A DNA stretch of 64,000 nucleotides, taken from Acetobacter sacchari. Lineage in GTDB: Bacteria > Pseudomonadota > Alphaproteobacteria > Acetobacterales > Acetobacteraceae. The position numbers and the translations under genes are program-made. Below the pieces are notes generated by a model. That model was not told the DNA's origin and made no database searches. It saw nothing but the letters and a program-made list of their open reading frames with translations. The stretch spans positions 1 through 64,000 of the forward strand of contig NZ_JAFVMF010000010.1 in assembly GCF_017377715.1 (NCBI RefSeq). The letters run 5' to 3'. This document shows, in pieces, positions 48,473 through 58,035 of this stretch; the stretch's first letter is position 1; each line of letters opens with the position of its first letter.

Positions 48473-49491
48473 GAGCGTTTCCACTTTAATCTGGTTCATA
48501 TCTAGAGGCTATAAAGAAACTGGCGCATTAACTGGGAGTGAAAGCCGGAAGCAGCGCGCCGACGGTATCCCACTGAGCACCGACAGTTCGTTCGGCCTTG
48601 ACGCGCAGCAAGGCTTTGAGTTTTGAGAAGGCCATTTCGATGGGGTTAAAGTCTGGGCTGTATGGCGGAAGGAACATCAGTTCCGCCCCTGCCTGCTCAA
48701 TGGCCTTCTGTGTTGCCGGAAGCTTATGCGCCAGAAGATTGTCCATCACGACGATATCGTCCGGCTTCAGTGTCGGGATGAGAACCCGTTCGACATAGAC
48801 CTGAAAGATCATGCACGAAGGGCGCGGTCAGGCCTGTCAGACGCAGCCCCCGGTGAAAGTCGTTGTTTTCCAATGACCGTGCGGCACACCGGCGCGGCAA
48901 CGTTCCCTGCGCAAGACACGCCCGCGCAGACGGGCCATCTTCGTGGAGAGGCTGGTTTCGTCAATGAACACCAAACGCTGCGGAGCAAGGTCAGGCTGGA
49001 GATCAAACCAGTCCTGTCGTCGCTTCAGGACGTCTTCACGCTCCTGCTCCAGTGCATGAGCGGTCTTTTTTTGAATGTCCATCCGTGTTGCCGCAGCCAG
49101 CGATTGAGCATGCTGCGGCCGATCCCGACGGCCCGTTCACTTTCCAGACGCGCCATCATTTCGTGAAGCGTGATGTCTCTCTGCGCTTCGATCATTCCGG
49201 CAATGAACGCTTCATACGCGTCCAGCCGTGATCCGCGCGGTTTGCCCTGGCGACGGGGGTCCGCTCGCCGCTCTCACTTTCCCGACGCAACCAGCGGATC
49301 GCCGTCGAAATCCCAACACCAAACCGCGCCGCAATCGAGCGGGCCGAGCCTCCCGAAAATCCAGCCTCCAGAAACCGCTTCCAAAGATCATCGCTCAACG
49401 CCCGTGCCATCACCGTCTCCATCAATGAAAGCGGTGAATCACAAGACGCCTACAGTGTCACCTCTCGATTCAGGGTCCAGTGGAACTGCTC
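48473..49491 (-). mobile_element. IS630-family insertion sequence, degraded
   Basis: Ends are GAGCGTTTCCACT (from 48473) and, reversed, GAGCAGTTCCACT (to 49491), each next to a TA dinucleotide, the target duplicated by IS630 elements. Inside, the transposase is in three frames. They are MARALSDDLWKRFLEAG (49410 downward), QRLVFIDETSLSTKMARLR (about 48970) and [13 protein letters not shown], then [14 protein letters not shown] (about 48700). A deletion after the first frame join removes part of the middle, and another shift lies near 48535. It is inactive. Confidence 0.85.
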
Positions 49492-49721
49492 TAGAAGACA
49501 CTTGAGGGACTTTTCAGGTGGGGAAACCCGTCGTCTCATTCCAGTTGGCGAGACACCGGATACAGTGGATGTGACGGAAGAGAGCGTTACTGAGAGTTGT
49601 ACTCGGTAACGGGAACTTACGGCTGCATATCGCGTTCTGGGCTGTTGACGGCGAAAGGTCATGGTGAACGAACATCACTTGTGTAACATGAGATCGCATC
49701 CGAGCGAAAATTGAGGGCGGC

Positions 49722-51863
49722 ATGATGGCTAAAGCGAAGACCCAGCAAAACCCACCGGGTTCAAATGGCGGCCCTTCGTCCAAAAGACGCAAGCTCACTA
49801 AGGAAATGGCCATCGGCTCAGGGGGCGAGCTTCATCAGAACAGCCCTATGGGCGCTGGCCCGGCCGGGCTGACCGACAATTTCGGCCATACTGTCGCCGA
49901 CAACCAGAACAGTCTTCGGGCGGGCGAAGGCGGTCCCACGCTTCTGGAAGATTTCTTTTTGCGGGAAAAGATTTTCCATTTCGACCATGAGCGCATTCCG
50001 GAACGCATCGTGCACGCGCGCGGGTCCGGCGCTCACGGGGTATTCGAGTGCACGCGGGCTATCCCGGAATTGACCAGAGCGTCGATCTTCCAGAAGGCAG
50101 GCGCAAGCTGTCCTGTATTCGCACGGTTCTCGACCGTAGCCGGGGGAGCAGGGTCGATCGATACGCCACGCGACGTGCGGGGGTTTGCGGTAAAGCTCTA
50201 CACCGACAGCGGAAACTGGGATCTGGTCGGAAACAACATCCCGGTCTTCTTTATCCAGGACGCCATTAAGTTCCCCGACCTCATCCACAGCGTGAAGATG
50301 GAAGCAGATCGCGGATACCCGCAAGCCGCTTCCGCGCATGACACGTTCTGAGATTTTATCAGTCTCATGCCTGAATCCATGCACATGGTCTTGTGGGCGA
50401 TGTCGGACCGGGCGGTCCCCCGCTCGCTTCGGATGATGGAAGGGTTCGGCGTCCACAGCTTCCGGATGGTCAATGAAAAAGGCGATCATCATTTCGTCAA
50501 GTTTCACTGGAAGCCGGTTCTAGGAATCGAATCGACAACCTGGGATGAAGCTGTCAAAATTGCGGGAACGGACCCCGATTTCCATCGGCGGGATCTGTTC
50601 GAGGCCATTGATGCGGGTGACTATCCCCAGTGGGATCTCGGGATTCAGCTCTTCACCGATGAGTGGGCCGAAAAGCAGCCTTATGATGTGCTCGATGCCA
50701 CCAAGCTGATCCCAGAGGAAGAGATTCCCGTCATCGTCATCGGACGCATGACGCTTAACCGCAACGTGGACAATTTCTTTGCCGAAACTGAACAGGTCGC
50801 GTTCCTGCCGACCAATGTCGTTCCGGGTATCGACTTCACCAATGATCCGCTGCTGCAGGGACGCCTGTTCTCCTATCTCGATACACAGAAATCTCGTTCG
50901 GGGACGACAAATTTCCATCAGATTCCGGTCAATGCCCCCAAATGCCCCTTCCATAATTTTCAGCGCGACGGGATGATGCAGACCCGCGTGCCGACAGGTC
51001 GCGCCAATTATGAGCCGAACAGTCTGGACGAAGCCGGCGAGAAGGCAGGGCCGCGCGCCTGCCCTGAAACGGGTTTCACGACTTTCACTGCCAATGATGA
51101 ACGCAATGACGGCGGGCGGAAACTGCGTATCCGCTCCGAGCGCTTTGCCGACCATTATAGTCAGGCTAGGCTCTTCTATCGTTCGCAAACGGCGAACGAG
51201 CAGGCTCATATCGCCTCGGCTCTGGTGTTCGAACTTTCTAAGGTGCAGCTTGATAATGTCCGGTCGCGCGTTATCTCGCGACTGCGTAACATTGATGAAG
51301 CACTGGCGCAGAGAGTTTCGGACGACCTTGCCATCGAACTGCCGGAAAAGGCTTCGGCAGCCAAGGCGCCGTTCGACATGCCATCTTCCGACGCTCTGTC
51401 CATTCAGAAACAGGCAAAGAACCTTCTCAAAGGCCGCAAGGTCGGAATCCTCTTTGCAGAGGGATCGGACAAGGCCACCGTTGAAACGCTCAAGAGCGAG
51501 ATTGAGAAAGAGGGCGGCACTGCCTTCCTCGTTGCACCGAAAGTGGGCGGCATCGAGGTCAAGGGAGGCGTGCTCAAGGCCGATGGTCAACTCGCCGGAT
51601 CGCCATCCGTGCTGTTCGACGCCGTCGCTTCGATCCTGATGCCCGAAGCGGCGAAAAAACTGACGAAGGACAGTGCGGCTATCCAGTGGTTCATGGATGC
51701 CTATGCGCATTGTAAGACGATCGCGCATTGCAAGGGGACACAGATCCTTCTCGACAAGGCGAACGTCGAAAAGGACGATGGCGTTGTTCCCGTTGAAGAG
51801 TTCAGGAAGGTTGGCGTCAGGCGGCACTGGGCGCGTGAAGCAAAAGTCCGCGATCTTGCCTGA
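49722..51863 (+). pseudogene. katE: Large-subunit catalase (KatE/HPII type) interrupted by an in-frame TGA
   Basis: A 714-codon reading frame for a clade II heme catalase (hydrogen peroxide to water and oxygen). N-terminal [20 protein letters not shown] then [16 protein letters not shown] includes the active-site His. [23 protein letters not shown] follows. The frame stops at TGA (50349-50351, codon 210) exactly where HDTFWDF is expected (Trp TGG to TGA) and continues DFISLMPESMHMVLW in the same frame. The C-terminal DJ-1/GATase-like domain typical of HPII is complete. Unless TGA is read through, only 209 residues are made. A restart at ATG 50385 would lack the heme pocket His. Confidence 0.9.
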
Positions 51864-51878
51864 ACAGGAGCTTTGGAC

Positions 51879-52493
51879 GTGACAAATCGGACCACAACAC
51901 GCCCGGAATCGAAGCGTAACTCCATCTCCAATGCCAAGGCCGTGGCACATGCGAAGTCGCTTGCTCCAGATCTTAGTGCACGTATCGGCAGCACACCACG
52001 AACTAAATTCCGAGGAAACCCGGACCTTTTTGGCCGTCTGGTCGAGGACCATGACCTGCACCGCGCTCTTCTGGCTATGATCGAGGAAACTGAAGGAAGC
52101 TCCACAGACCGTCAGAAGCTGTTTGAAGAGCTGGTGAAGGAGGTTAAATCCCACGCCGCGGCTGAGGATCAGGCGCTCTGGTCCACGGTGCTGCGCGACC
52201 CGGTTACCATGGAGGACGCTCGTCATGCGATCGCCGAACATAAGGAGATAGAGGATATGCTCGCCGACCTGGCCGCGCGGGACATGACCTCTTCCGCGTG
52301 GCTGCGCCGCTTCGCGGGGCTTAAGGAAGAATATCTGCACCATATCCGGGAAGAGGAACAGGAACAGTTCGTTGCGGCTGAAAAACACCTGCGGCTCACT
52401 GACGTCCGCTACATGCTCCGCGTCTTCAATCGCCGGAAGAAGGAGGAAAAAGCCACGGCGACGATCGAAGCAAAGATCAGTCTCAAGGATTGA
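51879..52493 (+). CDS. Hemerythrin-domain protein
   Basis: A 204-residue protein starting at GTG 51879 (AGGAG at eight bases; a TTG at 51873 is too close). The hemerythrin HHE-type four-helix bundle has LVEDHDLHRALLAMIEET, then EVKSHAAAEDQALW, AIAEHKEIEDML and EYLHHIREEEQEQFVAAEKH. These supply His and Glu/Asp ligands for a di-iron centre. Such proteins sense or buffer oxygen, nitric oxide or iron. It follows the catalase gene by 15 bases and precedes a FAD protein, a likely oxidative-stress operon. Confidence 0.88.
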   Translation: MTNRTTTRPESKRNSISNAKAVAHAKSLAPDLSARIGSTPRTKFRGNPDLFGRLVEDHDLHRALLAMIEETEGSSTDRQKLFEELVKEVKSHAAAEDQALWSTVLRDPVTMEDARHAIAEHKEIEDMLADLAARDMTSSAWLRRFAGLKEEYLHHIREEEQEQFVAAEKHLRLTDVRYMLRVFNRRKKEEKATATIEAKISLKD

Positions 52494-52497
52494 TCGC

Positions 52498-54123
52498 ATG
52501 CCGGAAAGCCGCTCATTGAAAAGGGTCGCAATCATCGGTGCGGGTCCAACCGGACTTTACACCTTTTTCTCGCTCCTGAAAGCAGATATTCCATTTGAAA
52601 TCGTCATCTATGAGCAGGCGTTAGAGGCAGGGGTCGGTATGCCCTATAGTGATGAGGAAAATCTCCATCTTATGCTCGCCAATATTGCGAGTATCGAAAT
52701 ACCGCCACTGACATGCACATATCTCGACTGGTTGCGTCGACAGAGCGCCGTCCGGCTGGCACGTTATAATGTCGATATGGCTGAATTGGACGAACGTCAG
52801 TTTCTGCCGCGTATCCTGCTCGGCGAGTATTTTCGGGATCAGTTTCTGGCGCTGGTCCAGCGAGGCAAGGAGGCCGGATTCCAGATTACCGTAAACGAGT
52901 CCTGCCAGGTAACCGATCTGGAAGAGCGGGAGCACGAAGTCAGACTGTGGGCGGAGTGCCACGAGGCTCCCGTATGTTTCGATCTTGCAATTGTCGCGAC
53001 TGGGCATGTCTGGCCTGATGAAGACCAGGCAACCCGCTCTTTTTTCCCCAGCCCATGGTCAGGCCTCCTTGATGCCCATATCCCCGCCTGCAAGGTCGGC
53101 ATTATCGGAACCTCTCTCAGCGCTATAGACGCGGCGATGGCTGTAGCGATTCAGCATGGTCGTTTTGTCGAAGAGGCGGACGATGCGTTGCGGTTCGAGG
53201 CTGACGAACGGAGTCAGACGCTCTCGATCACGCTGATGTCGCGCTCCGGTATCCTGCCCGAGGCCGACTTCTATTGTCCCATTCCCTATGAACCTTTGCA
53301 GATCGCGACGCCTGCTGCCATTTCGCATGCGACTGCTGACGGACCGGACGGCTTGCTCGACCGTGTCTTTACGCTCATGGCGAGGGAAATCAAAGCTGTT
53401 GATCCACACTGGAGCGCGCGCATCGGACTGCGAAACCTTGATGCTGACAGCTTTGCCGATGCCTATTTTGAAGATCGTCATAGCCATGACGCTTTCCGAT
53501 GGTCGGCTTACAATCTGAAGGAAGTGGAGTGCAACAAACGCGAGGGCCGGACAGTTAATTGGCGTTACGCGATTCTACGTCTCCATGAAGCAGTGCAGGA
53601 CGTGGTGCCGCTGTTGACAGACTCAGATCGTCGCCGTTTCGATGTAGGGCTTGCCAGAGTGTTTGTGGACAACTATTCGGCGATCCCTTCGGAATCGATC
53701 CGCAGACTGCTCGCATTACAAAGGTCAGGAATTATTCACCTGCTGGAACTCGGGCTTGATTATACCATGGATCGGAAACCTGACGGGACGACTGTCAACG
53801 TTGGCGGCGTCACTCATGTTTTCAGGGTGTTGATCGACGCGCGGGGCCAGAAGCCGCTCAAGACCGAAAATCTGCCGTTTGGCAGGCTCCGCAGGCAATT
53901 GCTGGCCGCGGGGGAAAGTCGCCCCATCGTGGACGAGGACTATTTTCTGAAAGGTCTAGGCGCTGCATCAGGCCGCATTGCGTTAGGAGCCCTGCCGTAT
54001 CTTATGCATGATCGTCCCTTTATACAGGGCATAACCGCAAGCGCAAAGATTGGCTCCAAAATCGGCAATGCTGCGCTGAGAGTTATATCTGCCAGGCAGG
54101 ACGTAGTGACGATTTCCGAATGA
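52498..54123 (+). CDS. FAD-dependent oxidoreductase of the FAD-NAD(P)-binding (NAD_binding_9) type
   Basis: A 541-residue flavoprotein. An N-terminal dinucleotide motif reads VAIIGAGPTGLYTFFSLL. It is followed by YEQALEAGVGMPYSDEEN, typical of the FAD-NAD(P)-binding family, and a second nucleotide motif region ACKVGIIGTSLSAIDAA near 200. The ATG at 52498 lies four bases after the hemerythrin gene. The long upstream frame is a shadow. The substrate is unknown. Its place after catalase and hemerythrin genes suggests redox defence. Confidence 0.88.
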   Translation: MPESRSLKRVAIIGAGPTGLYTFFSLLKADIPFEIVIYEQALEAGVGMPYSDEENLHLMLANIASIEIPPLTCTYLDWLRRQSAVRLARYNVDMAELDERQFLPRILLGEYFRDQFLALVQRGKEAGFQITVNESCQVTDLEEREHEVRLWAECHEAPVCFDLAIVATGHVWPDEDQATRSFFPSPWSGLLDAHIPACKVGIIGTSLSAIDAAMAVAIQHGRFVEEADDALRFEADERSQTLSITLMSRSGILPEADFYCPIPYEPLQIATPAAISHATADGPDGLLDRVFTLMAREIKAVDPHWSARIGLRNLDADSFADAYFEDRHSHDAFRWSAYNLKEVECNKREGRTVNWRYAILRLHEAVQDVVPLLTDSDRRRFDVGLARVFVDNYSAIPSESIRRLLALQRSGIIHLLELGLDYTMDRKPDGTTVNVGGVTHVFRVLIDARGQKPLKTENLPFGRLRRQLLAAGESRPIVDEDYFLKGLGAASGRIALGALPYLMHDRPFIQGITASAKIGSKIGNAALRVISARQDVVTISE

Positions 54124-54198
54124 GCGAACTTCCCAATGATGCGATATGTGATTTAAGCTCGAGCTTTTTCTATCGGCTTTGAAATTTGACCCTCGATA

Positions 54199-55000
54199 GG
54201 TGATGTCACGTTAGCTTTTTCTGTGTGAGTTATGCGTGGAGGTGTCGGGTTCAGGCTGTCAGTGCGGTGGCGCAGTTCCCGTGGGCAAAGGCGCGAAGAC
54301 GCTGGATCTGTCGTGAGACGGCGTTGTTGAGGGAGGCTGGTGGGACGAACAGATTACGGACGGCGGAAAAAACGGAGACGAAAACGCTGACAACTGCCCG
54401 CGTCGCGAAATATTTGAATAATAACCGCGCGTTTTCGTAATGGCAGGTGGCTATTTTCGTCGCGGTTATTCAGTCCCTTGTGCGACAGATGCCGCACAGA
54501 CAGGATCAGTCTGCGTCTGGCCGCGGCATAGGAAGGAAAGTAGTTTGTCCATGACCATGCGCCTGGGACGGCCACCTGCTTTTTCAGCAGCCGGGTCAAA
54601 AGGCGCCGGGCCGCCTTTGTATTGCGGCGAATCTGCAGGATTTCGTCGAGGACGTAGCCGTCTTGGTGGTCCGCCCGCCACAGCCAGTGCGGCTGGCTCT
54701 GGGACACGATCCGGACTTCATCAAGATGGCAGATATCTCCCGGTCTGGCTGACGTCCGACGCAGAAGGCGGGCGAATGCGGACCCGAATTTCTGGCTCCA
54801 GCGGCGGATCGCCTCATAAGAGACTGTGATCCCGCGATCCATCAGCATCTCCTCGATCAGTCGAAAGCTCAAGGGAAGGCGGAAATACAGCCACACTGCA
54901 TGCGTGATCACCTCGCGCTGAAAACGATGCCGTTTGGAACTCACTGACCTCTTGCTCCTCAGATCAGTGTAGCACGACTCTAAGTTAACGTGACATCACC
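54199..55000 (-). mobile_element. IS6-family insertion sequence, degraded
   Basis: Terminal inverted repeats GGTGATGTCACGTTA (from 54199) and its reverse complement (to 55000) bound an 802-bp element. The 8-bp flanks CCTCGATA and CGACGCAC do not match, so no duplication remains. It cuts the DUF2840 pseudogene on its right side. Confidence 0.85.
54251..54944 (-). pseudogene. IS6-family transposase with several frameshifts
   Basis: The start region reads RHRFQREVITHAVWLYFRLPL, then SYEAIRRWSQKFG, and DICHLDEV with the first catalytic Asp, DGYVLDEILQIRRNTKAARR, and KGLNNRDENSH with the Glu. A pair of compensating shifts occurs around RRPRRMVMDKL (about 54550-54570). An extra base after SCQRF puts the tail (RNLFVPPASLNNAVSRQIQR) in another frame down to 54251. 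It is inactive. Confidence 0.82.
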
Positions 55001-55310
55001 CGACGCACGGCCCTGCACTCTGGTGAAGCAATACCTCTCCCCGGCCGCACACATAGGACGGTCTGGTAGTCTTCGGCCGGATTCACCTGCGCATGATGTC
55101 GATGTGCGATTCAACTGTTCCATACGCGTCGGAGGCCTGGCGAACGAACGAGAACACGCGGCCGTTCGCGAAGCTGACCATGCGCCGCGGACGGTCGAGG
55201 ATCGTATCCGCTAGTGGCCGAACGAAGCGCAGCCAGCGTTCCACATGCTTCTCGAGTCACGTTACTTCGGCCGTCGTACTCATCACCGGAAGGTCTCTAG
55301 ATATCGCCAT
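55001..55310 (-). pseudogene. DUF2840 gene remnant
   Basis: From the ATG at 55310 the minus strand reads MAISRDLPVMSTTAEVT, a TGA where Trp is expected, then LEKHVERWLRFVRPLADTIL, DRPRRMVSFANGRVFSFVRQ and ASDAYGTVESHIDIMRR. Frameshifts follow, and a trace of the RPG-GE-LL motif. DUF2840 genes normally sit near traF-type protease genes of another conjugation system, so this is likely a relic of a different mobile element. Confidence 0.7.
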
Positions 55311-55392
55311 TTAACTCCTTGCGGGCTAGTTCCTGGCGCTCCATATTTTCCGCGTCGTCCGACACTGCTTAACAGACACGGAGGATTCCAAA

Positions 55393-55965
55393 ATGCATTT
55401 TTCTCGTATGATTCAGGCTGGCGCCTTTGTTGCTACACAGGCTTGCAGCGCGGCTGCCCTGCCTGCGCAGGCTCAGGATGCGTTGCGCGTCGTTGACGCG
55501 CGGGGACACCAGGTCGGTATCCTGGTCCCGGTCCAAGGCATCGCGACGACAGCGGCAATGCCTGATATCGACATGTTCGAGGCCGTTGATCGCATGATGG
55601 CACGCAATATGGCTCTCATGGAGGCGGTCGATCGGACATTGGGCTCGCGGCTGGACGGCGTCCTGCGCGCCGTTCCGGCTGTTGGTCATGACCTCCCGAA
55701 ACAGAGCATGTTTTGGCAGCGTTTCGAGGCGGTCAGCACAGGTGGACCCACCGCCTGTACGCAGACGATCACGATCGCATCAAACGATCAGGCGGCGCCA
55801 ATCGTTCATGTGTCACGGATCGGAAGCAAGTCCTGTGCGACGCTCCCCGCGCCGATGGCAGTTGACGATCCCGGAGATCAAAAGACTGGTTCCACGGCTC
55901 TGACGCCCGCCGTCGAGACGCGGACGGAAGTCCCGACAAACGGACGCACTGGAAGCGCTCTCTAA
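55393..55965 (+). CDS. Exported protein of unknown function
   Basis: A 190-residue protein with a signal peptide (cleavage expected after LPAQA, near residue 27). The mature part begins ALRVVDARGHQVGILVP and has a Met/Asp-rich helical middle (MFEAVDRMMARNMALMEAVDR). A Cys pair (TACTQT and KSCATL) probably forms a disulfide. It ends in a polar tail. A terminator-like hairpin follows its stop. Not recognised; possibly a periplasmic metal-related protein because of the Met/Asp content, which is only a guess. Confidence 0.75.
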   Translation: MHFSRMIQAGAFVATQACSAAALPAQAQDALRVVDARGHQVGILVPVQGIATTAAMPDIDMFEAVDRMMARNMALMEAVDRTLGSRLDGVLRAVPAVGHDLPKQSMFWQRFEAVSTGGPTACTQTITIASNDQAAPIVHVSRIGSKSCATLPAPMAVDDPGDQKTGSTALTPAVETRTEVPTNGRTGSAL

Positions 55966-55971
55966 GACAGG

Positions 55972-55998
55972 TGGTGGCCGGAAAACCCCGGGCCACCA
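55972..55998 (+). terminator. Hairpin after the exported-protein gene
   Basis: TGGTGGCC (55972-55979) pairs with GGCCACCA (55991-55998), with extra GG/CC pairing inside the loop, seven bases after the stop codon. There is no U tract. The following 270 bases (to 56273) are AT-rich and hold no recognisable gene. Confidence 0.5.
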
Positions 55999-56273
55999 TC
56001 ATAGAAGGAAAATATATTGATTTTCTGCGATCATCGCCATGACGGTTAACGAAAATCAACAAAAACCATGTAATTTCTGCCCGCAACCGCGCCACAGAAA
56101 ATAAACACAAATACAAGTAATAAAATTATTCATGAAAAAGAATCTGCATTTCGTGCCCTCTTGACGAGGCAAGCATCTCTTCCAATCTTGCTTTCGCTGG
56201 ACGCCATCGGGTCCGGCATAGGCTCTGTGAGCCAGACAACTGAAGTCCATGTTGCTTTAATCGGAGGATGTGG

Positions 56274-56372
56274 ATGTCGACACTGAAAGGACTTTATTCC
56301 CGCTATCGCCGCTCCCTGCGCACAGCCGCCCGGAGATGGCGCAACCGACTGGAGGGAGGCGTATCATGGTGA
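56274..56372 (+). CDS. Very small basic peptide coupled to the next gene
   Basis: A 32-codon ORF with a good GGAGG site, encoding a strongly basic peptide (MSTLKGLYSRYRRSLRTAAR, then RWRNRLEGGVSW). Its last codons overlap the next start (ATGGTGA), and the next gene's ribosome binding site (GGAGGGAGG) lies within it. It could be a leader peptide or a DNA/RNA-binding peptide. Confidence 0.5.
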   Translation: MSTLKGLYSRYRRSLRTAARRWRNRLEGGVSW

Positions 56373-56635
56373 CGCGCCCCCTTTTCGGAGACGATCCGCT
56401 CGCTCCGCGTGTGCTCTCCGTGCTCCGCCGCCTCGGTCATGACGGACGTGGTGTGACGTTAACGTCACTGGTGGCCCATACCGGTATACCGGGGATCAGA
56501 CTTCGCGCCACGCTGGAACGTCTGGTCCAGACGGGCGCGATCGCAGCTGCCGGGTGTGATCCCCTGGCGTCTGATCTCGCGTTCCGTCTCCCCCTACGGG
56601 CAAGAGCCGCACCGCCAGTTTCGGTCGCCGCGTAA
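56366..56635 (+). CDS. Small helix-turn-helix protein
   Basis: An 89-residue protein starting at the ATG at 56366 (GGAGGGAGG upstream). The sequence LAPRVLSVLRRLGHDGRGVTL then TSLVAHTGIPGIRLRATLERLVQTGAI is a winged-helix pattern like those of small regulators, ending in Ala/Pro. It is coupled with the preceding small peptide. Target unknown. Confidence 0.65.
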   Translation: MVTRPLFGDDPLAPRVLSVLRRLGHDGRGVTLTSLVAHTGIPGIRLRATLERLVQTGAIAAAGCDPLASDLAFRLPLRARAAPPVSVAA

Positions 56636-56876
56636 GGCACCGACCGCGCCCGGTAGATTAGAAACGCCTTCTCCGGGCGGAAACGCCGTCTTCCTTGGAA
56701 CGACCGCAGGAATGAGAGGGTGGAACGGGGCCTTCCATCGGAGATCCCGCGTTTCTGAAGATGACGTCAAAAGCAGCGAGAACAGGGAGATGTCGAGTTT
56801 TATCCATTTTCTCAACCTGAAGGCGCTTCAGGACTATTGGAATAACCATCCCCCCGTGCCCCGTTCACGGGGGACC

Positions 56877-57347
56877 ATGCGGCCAGTTTGGTCGCACTCC
56901 GCGGAAAAGACGGAGCGAGCGGAACAGACGGCCAAGCAACCTCGGTGCCTTCGGCATAGGGAGAGGAGGCCACACGTCGCTGTCGGTCTCGTCCTCATGC
57001 TGCTGGTCGGAATGGCCTCGCAGGCATCGGCTGATGCGCCGCATGATGTGCTGTCGTGCGACACAGAAAAGCAGCCGGTAAACATTCCATCCATGCCACT
57101 TGCCCGCGCCATCGAGATATTGGGCCGGCAGACCGGGTGCCCGGTCCTTGTCGACCCGATCCTTATGGACGGCCGGACCTCGGCAGCCGTCAAGGGCGCC
57201 TATACGCCTCAGGCCGCCCTCCTGCATCTGTTCGGGTCCGTGCATGTCGACGTCACCGCCACTGTTTCTGGCTTGAGCGTCAGCCCTCTGGATGCGACGG
57301 CTCTGATATCGCGCGACACGCGGGCCGGCCTGAGGACTGCATCATGA
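56877..57347 (+). CDS. Exported STN-domain (secretin/TonB short N-terminal) protein
   Basis: A 156-residue protein. The start is uncertain: ATG at 56877 or at 56790. After a basic region comes a signal or anchor helix (VAVGLVLMLLVGMASQASA). A single STN domain follows (VNIPSMPLARAIEILGRQTGCPVLVDP, then VKGAYTPQAALLHLFGS). STN domains normally head TonB-dependent receptors and secretins and talk to FecR-type regulators. A stand-alone exported one is unusual. It overlaps the next gene by four bases. Confidence 0.7.
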   Translation: MRPVWSHSAEKTERAEQTAKQPRCLRHRERRPHVAVGLVLMLLVGMASQASADAPHDVLSCDTEKQPVNIPSMPLARAIEILGRQTGCPVLVDPILMDGRTSAAVKGAYTPQAALLHLFGSVHVDVTATVSGLSVSPLDATALISRDTRAGLRTAS

Positions 57348-57721
57348 CTCTTCACACGGACAGGCCGAACAGAATTATGTCGCTTCCGACCGTTCAGATC
57401 GGCACAGAACTGGCGGTCCTGCTGGCCGACTATCTCGGCGACCATGAAAAAGACCATGGATATGAAGGCCTTATGCGTCGGGCGGCTGACCACCGGATTT
57501 ACGATCGGGTTTCTCGCTGGAGAACCGCGCCAGACCCGGAAGCGACGACCGTCGCCGTGGTCCGAAAACTCCTGCCTGTCGCTGACCGCACGCACATGGC
57601 CAAGGCCCTGGGTACGTCGTTGGGAGACCTCGAAAACCAGCTGACATCGGCCTTGCCAAAGGCCGTGCGAGATCATGCCAGAATATTGTCCTGTCGTCTG
57701 CCACGCTGGCACCGGCTCTGA
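57344..57721 (+). CDS. Unknown small protein coupled to the STN gene
   Basis: A 125-residue soluble protein whose ATG overlaps the previous stop as ATGA. It has helical segments (VQIGTELAVLLADYLGDHEKD, then HMAKALGTSLGDLENQLTSAL). The latter could be a degenerate helix-turn-helix. No family is recognised. Operon position suggests co-regulation with the STN protein. Confidence 0.6.
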   Translation: MTLHTDRPNRIMSLPTVQIGTELAVLLADYLGDHEKDHGYEGLMRRAADHRIYDRVSRWRTAPDPEATTVAVVRKLLPVADRTHMAKALGTSLGDLENQLTSALPKAVRDHARILSCRLPRWHRL

Positions 57722-57766
57722 CCCGGATGTGCGCCGGAAGGGCCACGAGCCCTTCCGGAGACTGAT

Positions 57767-57955
57767 TCAATCCGCATGGGGATCCGCATCCACATCCGAG
57801 GGATCGAGCGGTTCGACCAGTCCTTCCTTGTCCGGATCAATTGGTGGCTCTTCTTCGTCAGGCGCCGGACGCGGGCGCTGTTCCTTCTCCGGAGAAGGAA
57901 GCGGAGGCGGTTCGAACGGGCGGTGAGCGCCCATGATCTGTAACGTATCCTGCAT
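57767..57955 (-). CDS. Small acidic Pro-rich protein
   Basis: A 62-residue protein with GGAG eight bases before its ATG. It is almost entirely Pro, Glu and Asp after MQDTLQIMGAHRPFEPPP, so probably disordered. It is antisense to nothing evident and lies between two plus-strand genes. Coding status is likely but not certain. Confidence 0.5.
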   Translation of the reverse strand: MQDTLQIMGAHRPFEPPPLPSPEKEQRPRPAPDEEEPPIDPDKEGLVEPLDPSDVDADPHAD

Positions 57956-58035
57956 GGGGTATTCTCCATCACGGAAAGAAAAATCAGACCCAGGACGTGG
58001 GAACTATAACTCAATTAATAGATGGGAAAACGGCT

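Noticed and set aside
50520-52535. 671-codon minus-strand ORF opposite the catalase and hemerythrin genes
   Set aside because: It runs across three genes on the other strand with no recognisable motif. It is a shadow of GC-rich codons.
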